A stretch of DNA of 64,000 nucleotides from Acanthaster planci (Eukaryota > Echinodermata > Asteroidea > Valvatida > Acanthasteridae): NCBI RefSeq assembly GCF_001949145.1, contig NW_019091360.1, forward strand, positions 1,897,231 to 1,961,230, written 5' to 3'. The stretch's first letter is position 1. Every line of letters begins with the position of its first letter. The notes under the pieces are model-generated. The model saw nothing but the letters and a program-made list of their open reading frames with translations, did no database searches and was not told the DNA's origin. The translations under genes and the position numbers were made by a program. Below are positions 25,559 through 38,149 of the stretch, piece after piece.

Positions 25559-28500
25559 GGGAGACGCGATATATTCGTTTTAAAGTTTGAAGGCCAGACC
25601 CAGGTCTGTACTTAAACCGTTTGCCCTGTTGATGGAGCGGTCTACTTGGCCTGTTGCTGAGTGAACAAAAACCAACAAAGTTAATGTTTTATGGAGACAT
25701 GAACAACACTAACCCAACGCGACAGTTAATTTATATTATATGTCAATACATATGAGACTAACACGCCTTTAACCCACAGTTAATGTTTCAAATGACTTTC
25801 TAATGGTCGAGCATAATTTTTAGTTTACTTAAAAATCACCACCCAAACAAAATCCGCATTACTTCACATCCTGCGGAGTCTTCTTCACCAGGCGATCAGT
25901 AAAGGAAACCCAGGAGTCTGAAATAGTACAAAGAAAATGGGAAAACTCCTCCTCGGTTTTACCGAAATTGCAGCACACAGCTTTTACCTTCGCACAGGCA
26001 AACGGCGTAGATTACTGTTAACTGTGTTTTTTGCTCCTTTTATTCAATTTAAGAACTGTTAATGTTTTAACTTATTGAGTTAAGTTTCTTCATTTGATTA
26101 ATCAATCAATGTGCTTCGAAATCATTTCCTTGCTCAAAATAGGCCTAAGAGGCCGTATCGCATTTTCAAATGTTGTTTGACGCTTTTGTATATTATTGTT
26201 GAAATCTTTGCATTTTCACCACTGTTGTCAGTGATTTTAATTTTAAAAATAAGGCCAAAATGGATGCAAATATAGTCCTTTTCTTTTTGGCGACTTGTTA
26301 AGACCAGTTTTCTCATGGCAGTGGGAAAGAAAACAGCACAACAGCACAGGAGACAAACAGACAGGAAGGGAACCTAAATTCTCTGGGGGGTCAAAAGTCA
26401 CGTCCGACTCCGGAGGAACTTAATCCACCGGCTCCCCGGCTGTTGGGCTTGGTTGTATCGGTCATTGCTCCCCGCGGGTCGCCTGGTCCGATGGCTTTCC
26501 AATTCCCGCTCTCACGGTTAAGGAGCCGTAATGAAGCCGTGACAGCTATTTAGCGAAAGTGGAAGTGACAGTCGGTCTGCCGGTGTTCCTAAATTCGCGA
26601 ACCAGTCTTGATATTTTTTACAATCCTTTGAGTTAGTTTTGAAAAAAAAAGCAACAAAAAAGAAAAGAAAGTCGCAACAGGATTCTGGAAGCTGTGCGTG
26701 TTTGTGAAAGTCTTTGTGTTATATGCTTTGGCATGACGTGATGTTCTGTATAACCTTTTGTTTGTGAGATGGAAATGTTCCAATAGTTATAACCTTGAAC
26801 ATACCTAGCATCAGTCTGCCTACAGGCAAAAATGACCTGGCCATGGTTTAGCACTCGTAACCCGCTGACCCGAAGCAGTCCTGCTGATAGGCAGCCACTC
26901 CCCGTCGGGTAATGTTGCGCAAACATACCGGACAATCACGTCTGGCCTCCGACTCGCATCATCACACCTACGCTACGAATACATCACCGACCGCAATTCC
27001 TGGTGATCAAACCGAAATGGTCCCAGCCTGTATATTCCCATGTGAATTCATTCAGGCATAAAAAGCACATGACGTTGCCTGAACCCCCGGGGTGTGTTGA
27101 AATTTTTTTTTGTCAACTCACTAAGATCATGGTAGATTTTGAACTTAAATCGAACGATCGAAACGGACTGGCCAGGTCGCCTGTTCTCATGGTGAAATAA
27201 CCACACCAGTCACCGTGGTAACAGGTCCAACATCTAAACATTACACAAATAGGCCTACGCTATGGTTTTCTGGCCGGTCAAAATTTCCTTTCACCGTCTT
27301 AATTATAAAAGGCCTAATCCTATGTGGAACCGGTCATAGAAATCTCTTTGTCGGAAGTACAGTGGGTCTCGCAATTTTTAAAAACAAGTGTGGTCGCGAC
27401 TGTAATTCCGGTGTAATGGATTACTGAAGCAATCAACCTTAGAAGGCATTGACCGGCAAAGGGCTCAAGTGAACGGCCCATGTGCCGGCGAACGGCCCGC
27501 TAGGGACTCCCGTTGAGTTGTCAACAGGTTTATGTGCGTCGGATTAGAGGTCTACATGCGTTGCGAGTTGTGACGACTTTCCTCCATTCGCCCCCTTTAC
27601 ATTGTTTTTCAGTGATGTTTTCCCACGTTATAAAGGTAACTTTCGACTCACAGGAGTCTCATGTGTGAGAACGATACTAACTGTACATTATATCAATGTG
27701 ACTTGTCAGTGTTGGTATTCCTCTGTATCTATCCTCATTCGCTGCTACAATTCTAAAATGGTCTTTTGGACGGTGATTTCTTTCAGCCAAACTTGTGAAT
27801 ATAAACTTTTAAAAGGGCACTATTGCGGCTTGTTTAAATTAGATTGTGTGGTCAGTGTCAGAGGACGTGCTCAAGGAGAAGAAATTCATTGCAAAATATC
27901 CACGACAGGAAAAAGACAGTCGTGGTTCGGCCTACTACGGCCGATACACCCCCTCCTCTGTCAACTTTCCAAGGTGTGCTCGGAATTAGTTTCAGATTTC
28001 CTATGTTTGGACATCGGCAGCACTTGGTGCCCCTCGTTAGCCCGTCAATTGACGGCCTCACTCCGCGGTCCGGCTTGTTTAGGAGCTGCACCCCCTAAAC
28101 CAAACCCTCATCAACCCTTGTTGATACAAACTCCGTGTCCCCACGCGCAGTGTAGTGTACCGTAATCACTTGTTGGTGACTGCGTTGGGCCCCGACGACT
28201 GATCCATGTGCTTAAAATAAAACGGAAAGACGTGAAGGAGCACAGCCTATTTAGCAAGTTCTGTGTCTCCTGAAACGTTTTATCCACACATTGTGTGTCA
28301 TGATTTGTGTATGATTATAGCCGTGGGTATTACACTTGTTTCGGTGGACACTCAAGTTTCGAAAATGCGTGATGGACACCACTCCAGAAAAGGCCCCTAA
28401 ATACTGACCAAGTGAGCAAGATTGGAAGTAGCTGAGATGGTGAGCACGCTTTGAGCATGACGCGCAGCGCGGTCTTAGGTTTGACGCGCCGTGCATTTCG

Positions 28501-28627
28501 CTCCCGTTGGATGAACACTCAAGTTGCGCGTTAACTTCTGGTTCATGGTTCCATGTAAATCTATGTGCAGTGAGCTCGGTTTAAACGAAAGTGGCGTCAC
28601 ACTTGAACCGGATACTGTTTGAAAGGA
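25559..28627. other. Gene-free stretch
   Basis: No known protein is encoded. It contains a GC-richer block at 26390-26600, a duplicated GAACGGCCC near 27472 and 27490, and a perfect 14-bp palindrome CCGTCAATTGACGG at 28042-28055. The 187-codon open frame at 27602-28165 matches nothing I recognise. Confidence 0.5.
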
Positions 28628-28667
28628 TGCGCATGCGCAGGTCATACGTGCACGTAGGACCTGCGCA
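28628..28667. repeat. 34-bp near-perfect palindrome overlapping an NRF1-type site
   Basis: GCGCAGGTCATACGTG (28635-28650) is followed immediately by its reverse complement with one mismatch (28651-28666), with no loop. The pair T28634/A28667 extends the symmetry to 34 bp. The 12-mer TGCGCATGCGCA at 28628-28639 is itself a perfect palindrome matching the NRF1 consensus and overlaps the left arm. The sequence can form a cruciform or act as a dimer binding site. Confidence 0.7.
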
Positions 28668-29696
28668 AAGTGGAAGCCGTATCCGAATCGCTTTGCTGCT
28701 TGATATTGCCGATAATTATGTGGGACGTGGCTGCAGCCAAAACCATAGAATTGTGTGTATTTTCATTCCGGTTTCTTAATTCATTCAATCGATTAACTCT
28801 GCACCCGAGAGTCCAGGCTGTGGTCGTATGACACACATGTGTGCGGAAAGTGGATGCCAACGATGGACAGCAGCCAGTGACTTCCATACGCGGTCATTCC
28901 ATACGCATATGTAGGTGCTGAAATTGCAGAGCCAATTGAGGTTTCCGGAATGACACCACACATTTGCTGATAAATATACAAATTTACATGAGTATAAAAC
29001 CCAGGAAGGTTCCAAAGTGTCCAAAATAAGGAACAAAAATTCAGTTGAGCTAGATACGAAAGCCAATTTAGAAGGACTGTATTGGGAACACATTGCATGG
29101 ACCCCTTCAGTAACTAAAGAGTGTCTTTTGGCTAAAATGGTTTACTATGCACCACTCCTAAATGCGATTAAGGTCCAAAATGGAGACGAAACATGTATTC
29201 AAGTGAACGCATGCGTCAATCAATCAACATTCACGTTTAAGGTGGGTTGCTGGTAGCTGATTGGACATGGCGGTAGTCTATAAGACTAACCCGACAACGT
29301 GAATTGGACGCCATTACTCCACAATGTGGTGCGCGTGCTTTACAGGCCTCTCTGACCAGTGGGTGTCCTGATAAATGCACGCGCGCGTTAAGTTGAAGCA
29401 CGCGCACGAGAGTGTGACACCACCGCGATTATGGCGTCTCATCGGATTATTGCACCCTTTTCGTCAACTTCTTTCGGAAGAGACACTCAGTTCCCTGTGG
29501 TCACAAAGTCGTGCGATGTGCCTCATTGGAGTCTGCTGATCGATTTTGCAATCATGGTTGCTGAAAATTTGATCTTTTTTTGTCAGTTGTGTCACACAGT
29601 GCTGTGTGATGCAGTAAAGACAGGAGAACTCAGTGGCTGTTCAAATGTCAAATGAAAATGGTCTCTTAAGTGTGTGCCGTCTGACAGTGGACAATA
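28668..29696. other. Gene-free stretch with CpG-containing segments
   Basis: GC-richer segments with CG-repeat character occur at 29370-29430 (GCACGCGCGCG). An inverted CCAAT (ATTGG) is near 29260. A 74-codon frame from an ATG at 29431 follows, but it shows no recognisable domain. Confidence 0.45.
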
Positions 29697-30076
29697 GACC
29701 TGAAACATAATGACGTAACGCATTGTTTACCGTGGTGTATTGTGGGTGAAAGGTGGGGACGACATAACACACACTATTGCTAGAACACCGTGCATACGGA
29801 AACTTTTCAAAAAGATCCTGAGATTGAGAAGGCCTGATTTTATTTTCCAAATGGTTCGTGTTAACTGTTGTGTTCCGTTGTGTGTATCAAGTACACGGCG
29901 AACGCCAGAGCTGCATTTCTTCAAGCTTCCACACGATACTGCAAGTTCGCTCCGTCTGAAGTCGCGCAAAGGCCCGCATGACCAACAATCGTGTCCGCCA
30001 TCTTTGATTTCTATCCCCGTTTTCCACCCACAATGCACTGCGGTAAACATTGCGCTACGTCATTATGCTTTGGGTC
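29697..30076. mobile_element. Short transposon with 63-bp terminal inverted repeats and a truncated THAP-domain segment
   Basis: The 63 bases at 29697-29759 match the reverse complement of 30014-30076 at 51 positions, including the unbroken block CATAATGACGT. The 254 bp between carry a truncated THAP coding segment (29851-29970). The arrangement suits a non-autonomous derivative of a P-element-like DNA transposon, whose transposases carry an N-terminal THAP domain. The 10-mer GGTCTCTTAA occurs at 29660-29669 and 30073-30082. It may be a relic target duplication, but 27 extra bases then separate the left copy from the terminal repeat. Inverted ends and THAP content are seen; the superfamily is inferred. 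Confidence 0.75.
29851..29970 (+). pseudogene. Truncated THAP zinc-finger domain of a transposase-like protein
   Basis: An ATG opens a segment reading MVRVNCCVPLC, then CVSSTRRTPELHFFKLPHD. This is the characteristic THAP start: a first zinc-ligand cysteine pair (C-x2-4-C) close to the N-terminus, then a phenylalanine/proline segment. The family's distal C-x2-H pair and AVPTF box, normally within about 90 residues, are missing; after about residue 40 the sequence loses all similarity. The frame lies wholly between terminal inverted repeats, so it is best read as the first exon of a transposase kept in a deleted copy. A functional zinc-binding domain is not expected. Confidence 0.7.
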
Positions 30077-31019
30077 TCTTAAAGGTAATGTTTTGCAGCA
30101 ATTTCCAATCATCAACGTTTCACTCTCAAAGGTGAGGTTTTGCACCCTGAACACCTTTTGCTACATAATAAACGTTCTTAGTCTTTGTAGCATTCTCGTG
30201 AAATCGTTGCGTTGCAAATTATTCTCGGGTACTTTCGAGTGCATGTTCTTTGGGAGTCAGGAAACCGCTCAAGAACGATCTGCTTGTTATCGTAATCCAT
30301 ACGACACCCGGTGATTTTCCATAGTCTTCCTAGTTATCACACTACAACCAAGACCAAAATGTTGTCTATACATACCGCCATTTTGTTTCATATGCCTGGG
30401 TGTGGTGAGGGGTAGGGGGGTCTTGCTTCCCTGAAAATGGAAAAGGGGGGGACGACAAGAAAAAGCGAAGGAACTGAGGGGGGTGACATTGGCCAAGTTA
30501 CTTGCAAATACATCGGCAGTGATCCGTTCCACACTTAACCGTTTGTCAGTTTCCTGCGGATGAGTTTGCCCCTCCTCCTAGGAAAAATCATGGCAATGAC
30601 GTCCATGGTCACATGGTAAGTAAATTGTGAGGGTTAACAATGACAGGGAACGCTGCTTAACGGTAATGAGTTGTTCTACGTTCTCTGTCGGGCACCATAA
30701 AACAGTCGTCATGATGTTTATTACGGGGGGGACACTCAACTCTTCCAACCGCCCAATCCTAACCGCCAACAAATCCCATGACATGAGACCTGCAGCGTGT
30801 TTTTCGTGCCCCCTTCCCCACTCGCCTCTGGCAGAGATCTTCGGTGAAGATTTTGGACCCGTTCCTCCGGACAGCAATTAATCTAAATTGGTCTGGGGCT
30901 GTCCGGCAGTCCCGCTATGACCTAAATTTAGACGACCCCCTCGCACTAAGCGATCGCGAAAAGCGAATATCCAGCCTCTGTTTTCCGTAACCGGTTTACC
31001 GATTAACAGATCCCTACAT
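30077..31019. other. Gene-free stretch
   Basis: No gene or repeat is recognised. A G-rich segment lies at 30404-30484, and a moderately GC-rich block lies at 30720-30960. Confidence 0.5.
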
Positions 31020-31383
31020 CATGGGCGTATAAATCCCCGGAAGCTATGGGGGTATATGTCGCCCACGTTTTGGTTGGGGATGGGATAATGAGTCATCCTC
31101 CCACACATTTTTTTGTAGTGAGCAAAACATCAAAGCGGATTGTGAAGAATTTTTCAGATTTCCAACGACTAAATGTATTCAATATCACTTGAAAAGGGGA
31201 AAAACAAGTTAAATAGCCACAAATATGCCATTCTGAATACATATTACAGATATACATCAATATCATTAACATCATCTTCTGTAGAGTAATATGGTGTCAA
31301 TTTTCATGGCTGGGCAAGTCATCCTCCTACCTTTACCTGCCCCCACCCCACCCCCAATTTCCGGCAGATATTTACGCCACTGA
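31020..31383. mobile_element. Non-autonomous DNA transposon, copy 1 of a dispersed family
   Basis: The left end GGGCGTATAAATCCCCGGAA is mirrored by the right end, whose reverse complement reads GGCGTAAATATCTGCCGGAA. The body aligns in the same orientation with 58950-59337 along its length. Shared blocks include ATTACAGATATACATC, GGCAAGTCATCC and AATTTCCGGC. The terminal CAGTGGCGTA (right end, reverse strand) resembles hAT-type termini, but no clear 8-bp target duplication is preserved, so the superfamily is uncertain. There is no coding capacity. Confidence 0.8.
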
Positions 31384-34300
31384 CGTACACTGACAGACCA
31401 CACAATGGAATCTCCCATCTCGTGTCGAAAGTTTTAGATTGTGGGAATCATATTGCAATCTCCATAAGGAAGAGGATGTGAGTGTCCAGTATACAGACGC
31501 CTTAGAAGTTTGAATTTTTGTAACATGGCTTATGATTTTACACAAAAGCGAAATAGAACAAAAACAAGCAATTTATTCAAATGAGATTTTACCTGTTTCA
31601 ATCCTGTGTGCCAAACTAATTTAGTAAAAGTATCGAACATGTTAAGAACATTTTCATAAGATTCTCGTCCTCCTTGTACAAACAACTCCTCGGTAAAACC
31701 AAACAAAATCAACGAGAATCAGCCGATTATTGTCTGCATTATGGTTTCATGCTTAACCCAAACCATACGTTTATGAAGCGTTTTCTTAAAAGATACCTCA
31801 TTTGGATTATCTTCAATGACGGTCTCTTTTTGAGACAACCTCTTTCCCCAACTGAAAAATAAAAACTCGACGTGCACCTGGTTGCTGTTGTTTGCACACT
31901 CATTATCACAATTGAAATCATCATTACTGAGGAATTGGTAGATCGGGTTGGACACCATTTTAGATTATACGTTCTACTTTCTTTTACGCGAGTTCCTTTC
32001 TTTAGTTGTTGTTACCTAATCTTGAAGACGAATGATCAGCGGACATGATTTTTTGCACTAACTTCACATCTGTGTAGGTTTAGTGCAACTTCTGACGTCA
32101 TGTAAAAAAGACTGGCTGAATGGCTTACCATTCATTGGACTGCGTGGAAGAGAGCGGCGCCTTCAATGTACCCGCATCGAGCGTTGTTCATGAGCTGAGG
32201 TCGTCTGGATTCCGCCCCTCATTTCAGTGTGAAACATCTTGATCAACAGGGTTTGTTTCCCGTCAACTCTCCTCTTATTATCCTTCTGCAAAAGTTAATT
32301 CCTTCCTCGAAGCGAGTTAGCCGACTCTCTCCCCCTTGAGGTCCAAAAACACCACCGCGGGGGGATCACGCCTCCCCGCCAGTCAAGACGCGGCCCGATG
32401 ATGGACGGACGCTTGGGGGCGCCCCGCCCAAGGGGGTCAAAGGGCCCGTGATTACCCGGAAAGAAAATCCATCATTTCCGCTGTTAACATTCCTAGGAAT
32501 GATTTTGACCATCTTGCGTTTGATTGGGAAGGGAATAAATTAAAGAGATTTTTGAAAGGGGAATTCGCGATTCACTTAATGGGTTGGAGATAGCGAACGG
32601 TATCTGAGAGTTGTTTACAAGAACTCTGATATCTGTTTATCTACAAACAATTTCCAATATAGTTGGATGAAAAACTTTACGTCATGTGTTTTGGGAATTC
32701 CTCAGTTTCTATATATATAAAACGGCAGTATTTGTACACGAACATTCAGTTTTTATGCTCCTTTCTCAAATTGAATATTGAGATCACATCAACAAGTATG
32801 ACAACATACCGTGGTCCAAATTCTGATTTTTTTTCCGGAAGTGGTCCAAAAAGGACATCATTGTAAAAAGAAAAGAACCAATGGAGCGACTGAGCCGTTC
32901 CTGAATTTCGTAATTATTTAGTTTGGTTGTTTCCTTCCTTCGTGTTTCCAAAAAAAATTCCCAGTCAGAGCTTAGTTCACCTGTTGACGACTGACATGAG
33001 AGGGGACTTAGGCCTGCGAATCAGTGAATCACCCGGACCAGCTGCTGTGGCGTTCCGCAGGCTTGTTTGTTGGGTTTTGGTATTAGCACATGTACAGCCG
33101 CTCCTTCGCTGACGGCAGGAACATTTTTCGCGCCCGTCAACAACTGTTTTATGTTTCAAGACGGCATCCGGGAAGACTGAAATTGCAGGTATATTGTCCA
33201 AAAGAAAAAAGAAAAGAAAGTAGATGCACGAGAAATAATTATGGTGCATAGGTAGTCAGGGTCAATTATGCAACTCGTGGTGTGTTTGTCTGAATAACGT
33301 TCATTTTCTAAAAATCGTAATCCACCTTTTCTGAGGGCGTGACGTCTTTCCTGATATCCTTCGCCTCCTTTTCCCTGTTGACCCGATTTCGTTGTCCTTC
33401 CTATCGTCACCTTTACGTGTTACATCAGAGTTGAGTTCAGTCACACTTTGGTCAAGTATTGCTGTTACGAGAAATGATGAAAACAGAAGTCCTCATACAT
33501 GGCAATGACCCTGTCTGGATAAACTCTGAACCGCTGATCGTAATGATTCCAACGTGTCATAGTTTTGTGGACCCATTTTCCCTAGAATTCATTGTAAAGC
33601 TTCGCTAGCTCACCCACGAACAAGTCTACTTCTAAAGGCCCTCCCTTACCAAAGGCTGGCGGTAAGAGTTTTTCAGTAGTTGACGTTTTCAAAAAAAAAA
33701 GAACGATATCTGTTTACATGTTTTACACACTTAAAAAATATGTAAGATACTTTCGCTTGAAATTATTAGACGATATCGCAAAAGCTAAAAAGGTCAAGTG
33801 TTAACGCCCTTGCAGTTTTTAGTGACTAAGAAACGGATCTAGGGGAAAGTGATTATACCAACGCTTCAAATCATTTCAGTTTTCATTATGTCGATGAAGA
33901 GGAAAACTTGTTTGGTCGTTGAGGGCTGCAATTAACCTGCGTGAATTTCTTGGCCAGTTCCCAAAAGAAGTTCGGACGCCTTCCGACTCAACAGCTACGT
34001 GAAATGTTTAATGTACGTCTGCCAAGCATGGTCCCAACATTACTAAATTATTGAGTTATAGATACGATTACTTACTGTTTCGAACTGTTAGGGACTGAAA
34101 ATTCAAACAGAAAGAACTAGTTCGAAAAATCGCTTCTTTCAATTTTCTTGAAATTTTGGAGGGCATTTCGGGGATCTTGTCAAAATGGAAAGTGTCAGGA
34201 AATGACTTTTGAACTGAGGAGTGAGAACGACTCATAACCACCTTCACTTAACTAGTAGAGTTATACAGCCCCTTAATCTTGTTTATAACGTGCAGAGATG

Positions 34301-34859
34301 ACCCAGTCTTTGACAAGTCATCTGAATTGTCCCCTTGCTATTTTTATTTGGTTACTGAAGCAAAATGGTTTCTTTAATAGGTAACATTGAGATGCCGCCA
34401 TTTCCAAACCCCGCAAGAAAAAGACAAAGTAAACGATTCGAATGCAGATAGAATCGAAACTCATCTGTCGTATAACATCTGCCGCATAACTATAATAAGA
34501 TATTAAGAACAAGTTTAACAACATGTTTTAGAACGAACGATTTCTTTTTGTTTTTTCCTCTTTCGCCACGCTGGCAGCCCTTTTTCTTGAGCTCTGTGGT
34601 CCGTTTTGGGCAAACCATCTCGATACCATCCCCGTTTGATTCGGTGTTGCTCAAGCCGAGCGCCGTGCCGAAATGCTCGTTACATTTATGTTCGATTTGC
34701 ATATACAATCGGCGGAACTTCCCTGTGTCAACAGTGGCTGTCATGCTATCGAAGCGCTTCAAAGTCAATTTCTGGTGTGGCGTTCGGAAGTGTTTTTTGT
34801 CGGGGAAAATTGACCCTGCTGCCCCGCGCTCTTGACTTGGAGCACCGCTTTTTGATGCG

Positions 34860-34902
34860 AATGAATGCCATTAATAAAATGCCATAAAGGCAATTAATAT
34901 GG
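34860..34902. promoter_or_regulatory. Symmetric homeodomain-type site cluster
   Basis: ATTAAT at 34870 and again at 34893 flank TGCC-ATAAA-GGCA (34880-34892), forming a short dyad around CATAAA, a Caudal-like motif. The whole is a compact cluster of homeodomain cores; function is inferred. Confidence 0.3.
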
Positions 34903-37900
34903 CCAACCACCCCAATGAAAGAAAAATGCTACAAGTGCTTGTCGTCGCCCGCTTTGTTGGGGATAGTAAGACAGATCGTCTGTGAAAACTGACTTGAAGC
35001 TGGGGACAATAGCTCCTATTCCGCCGTTCACTTATCCAAACCAAAGATCTGTCGCTGTGGACTCCTTCCTCCGGGGTTGGAAGGGGCTAAGAGCGAGCAG
35101 AATTGCAAGACGCCATGTCCTAAAGCTAATCACTCTCCCCCGCATTAACTGAGAAAATTAATAATTAAAGTCGATTTGACGGTGGACGCAAAGTGTTGGA
35201 AAAACACTGGCTGACACCGGGGCCCTGTTGAAGCATTGTTCTACACGATGACCCCTCCAGAACGTAAGAAATGAATGTGGCGAGGCAAGAGAACAGCAAG
35301 ACCGAAGGGAAGGGGGGAGACAGACGGGGGACAGAACAAACAGAGGATGAGAATTGCGTGGTGACGAGGCGATGTATCGAGCGCGCTGAGTCACACGCAG
35401 GAGGAGCCCGCGAGCATTACACGATTTAGAAACAGTTGCTATGTGTTAGCCACAGGGCATCAGGCAGGCAGTTGTGCGGGGGAAGACTGGGTCGGAGGGC
35501 TGTTTACCGATCGCCAGCTGGCTGGGAACAAGACGAGAGGCAGAGAGGGCGAAAAACTAAGGGGGGATTATGTGGGGCTGGTTCGGTTTGGTTAGGCAGG
35601 TTGGCCGGAGAGTAGTAGGGAAACAAACTTTTTTAACTGTCTCGGGCTCCTGAAAGGGCTAGGGCCGTTTGTGCCTCAAGTATTGATATAGGGGAGGTCA
35701 TCGGTGGGGTGGGGGTGAGCGGGGGATAGTTTGGACCTGTGTGGCCCCCGGGGTGTCTTGCACGGGGGGTAGGGGCGCCGGTGTGAATGGTACCGGGAGC
35801 GTCGCTCGATCGGGCCGGCTCCATCGTTCCCCACTCTGCCGGCCCGGGCACGGCAAGGCGGCACCTCGAAGAGGTTCACGCGAGGTAAACGAGCGCGCGT
35901 TCGGCAACAGCGACCGCCTTGTTACCCTCGGTCAGTCACCCCCTTGCCATTGTGGACTGGATTCGCCGCTAGCCAGACCTGTCCGTACACGAACAGGCCT
36001 TTGAATACAGCGGTGTTGTCACTGGCGACAAGACGACTCGAAGAAAAGAAAGACAGAAACATAAAGAAGAAAAAACCCAAACCACCTCGCCTCAGCTCAG
36101 CATACGGAAGAAAGTAGCAAAGTCACCCGAGAGTGTATGCTTTCAGATCGCCTGAAGCTCCATCAATTGTGATATTTGTGCTGTCCTTTTCCAAAACAAC
36201 CCCCTATTTATGGAAAAATCCTGGTACTATCTCACGGTCACAGCTTGTTGACAGAGAAAAGTAAACACACGCCAAGTTGGAGAATACACAACCTTTTAAT
36301 ATGAAAAAATACCGTTTCTCAGTGAATACTGAAAGTGTTCAACGCATAGGAAGGTTTCCATTTTGTATGAGAATTGTCCCCCGATCTATATAGCATTCTC
36401 TGTTAAATTTACCATTTTAGTCCAATATTAAAGCAAACTGCAACCCAACACAATAAGTGATCTTTAATTGTTGTAATTTCCGTTGTTTGCAGAATCTGTA
36501 GGTTCACGTAAAACAAGAACGTGTTCGTACAACGATCGTGTCGAGGAGACAAACCGGGGCTGTTGTTCATTTCTTCAAAAAAAAAAATCGGTATGGCCGA
36601 CGGGTCTTCATGTAATATTAATCCGTGGTAAACAGGACAGGTTGGAAAAACAACTTCTTAGCTTCAGTGCTCACTCATCTGCCGTGGCAGACACTTTTGA
36701 AGTTCTCAGCCCGTCCTTGACGTGCATTAAGTGGCACGTTTCTGACCATAGCACCGTGAAAGCCGACAACACCAATATCTATACGATGTCTTCTTAATAA
36801 TGCCAATATCACCCCCCCCCAGAATGTTACAGTAACTATATCAAAACGAAAGCATGAAGCAACAGTTAAATACTGACAAAAATTCTTTGAAATGCCACAC
36901 AAGTCGTTTTACATCAGTCCATAATGTCATCGACGGTTCTGATTTCAGACACCTAAATTAAGCCGAACGACTGGCGTTCGAACCCTTTATCACAGATCCA
37001 CGGTCCTGTGTACGGAAATCCGTATCCAGGTTTTCCTATACTGCCCCCTCTCTCTATCGGTCTCAGAGCTTTAGAGTTAACTCTTGCCTCAAAAGACCAG
37101 GAACCAAATGAAATCGTCAGTTTCGTCGACTTGAATCGCCTACATGTTCACATCTTACTCGGGCCCAAACGGAGGGGGCCTCCTTGAATGCACGAAGTGT
37201 AAAGAAGTTTGGCAGTGGGCCCAGTTTGTTGGAACCAAGGCCCGCCGTGCCTACGGCTTGCCCGACGCCCGAAGGACGGACGGACTTAGCCCGGCAGAAG
37301 GCTGTCTGGAAGGTGAGTAAAATCGATTGAAAACAAGAAATACCTGGAAAATAAGTTACCACGTCTGCCTTCTGAACAAGACCAACAAGACAGAAAGGAA
37401 CAAAACGGGCCGGCCTTTGAAAGTCAATCTTGCGTGATGCCTTTAGGAAGGAATGCAACTGTGTCGAAATACGCGCGCGCGAAGTGAGTTCAACTCTGGT
37501 CATCGGTCCAGCAATCTATTCCGTCGAAATGTATAGAAATTGTGACGGATTTTATTTTCTAAGTTACTTAATAAACATACCGTTAATTAAGTAAACCATT
37601 GAATCCACCATATTTAGAGGTTACCGGTAACGAACGAGTATTGTTCTATTTTCTAGATGAGAGGTTTTGTCAGTTCTAATAATAGAAGAAAAAAAGTTTA
37701 AGAAATGGCAAATAGAGAGGAATATGGGACATTACATGTATATTTTAAAAGAGCTTGTTAACAGGGAATCTAAGCATCATAATTCAACTGATTCGTTGGG
37801 TTTAGAAAAAATCCCCCAAATTCTTTAAAATATTTTAAAGTGATTTATCAGATTTGTGGTCCAATACTCCTCATTTCTACTGTATTAACCAGAAGAAAAA

Positions 37901-38149
37901 ATTATTCCGAGCTGCTGGCTTTACCAAATAGCAGAGTTGATTAAATCTAAATCAAAAAATCAAATCCAGCTTAATGACACCTTTGCAGACTGATTGCAAC
38001 TCACATGCGCGATACCGCTAGTGCTATGCTTTCCTAAACCATGCTTCGTTCGTCTGAGCATTTAATCGGGATGAATTTCTTGCTTTTTCCCCCTTTTTTT
38101 CTTTTAATTTTCTCTAGCTCCCGCTCTTAGCTTGAGAGCAGTCGTCTTC

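Noticed and set aside
27602-28165. 187-codon frame on the plus strand
   Set aside because: No domain recognised; cysteine content and composition look like random translation.
36970-36985. GTTCGAACCC, a B-box-like string
   Set aside because: No cloverleaf can be drawn around it; single-motif coincidence.
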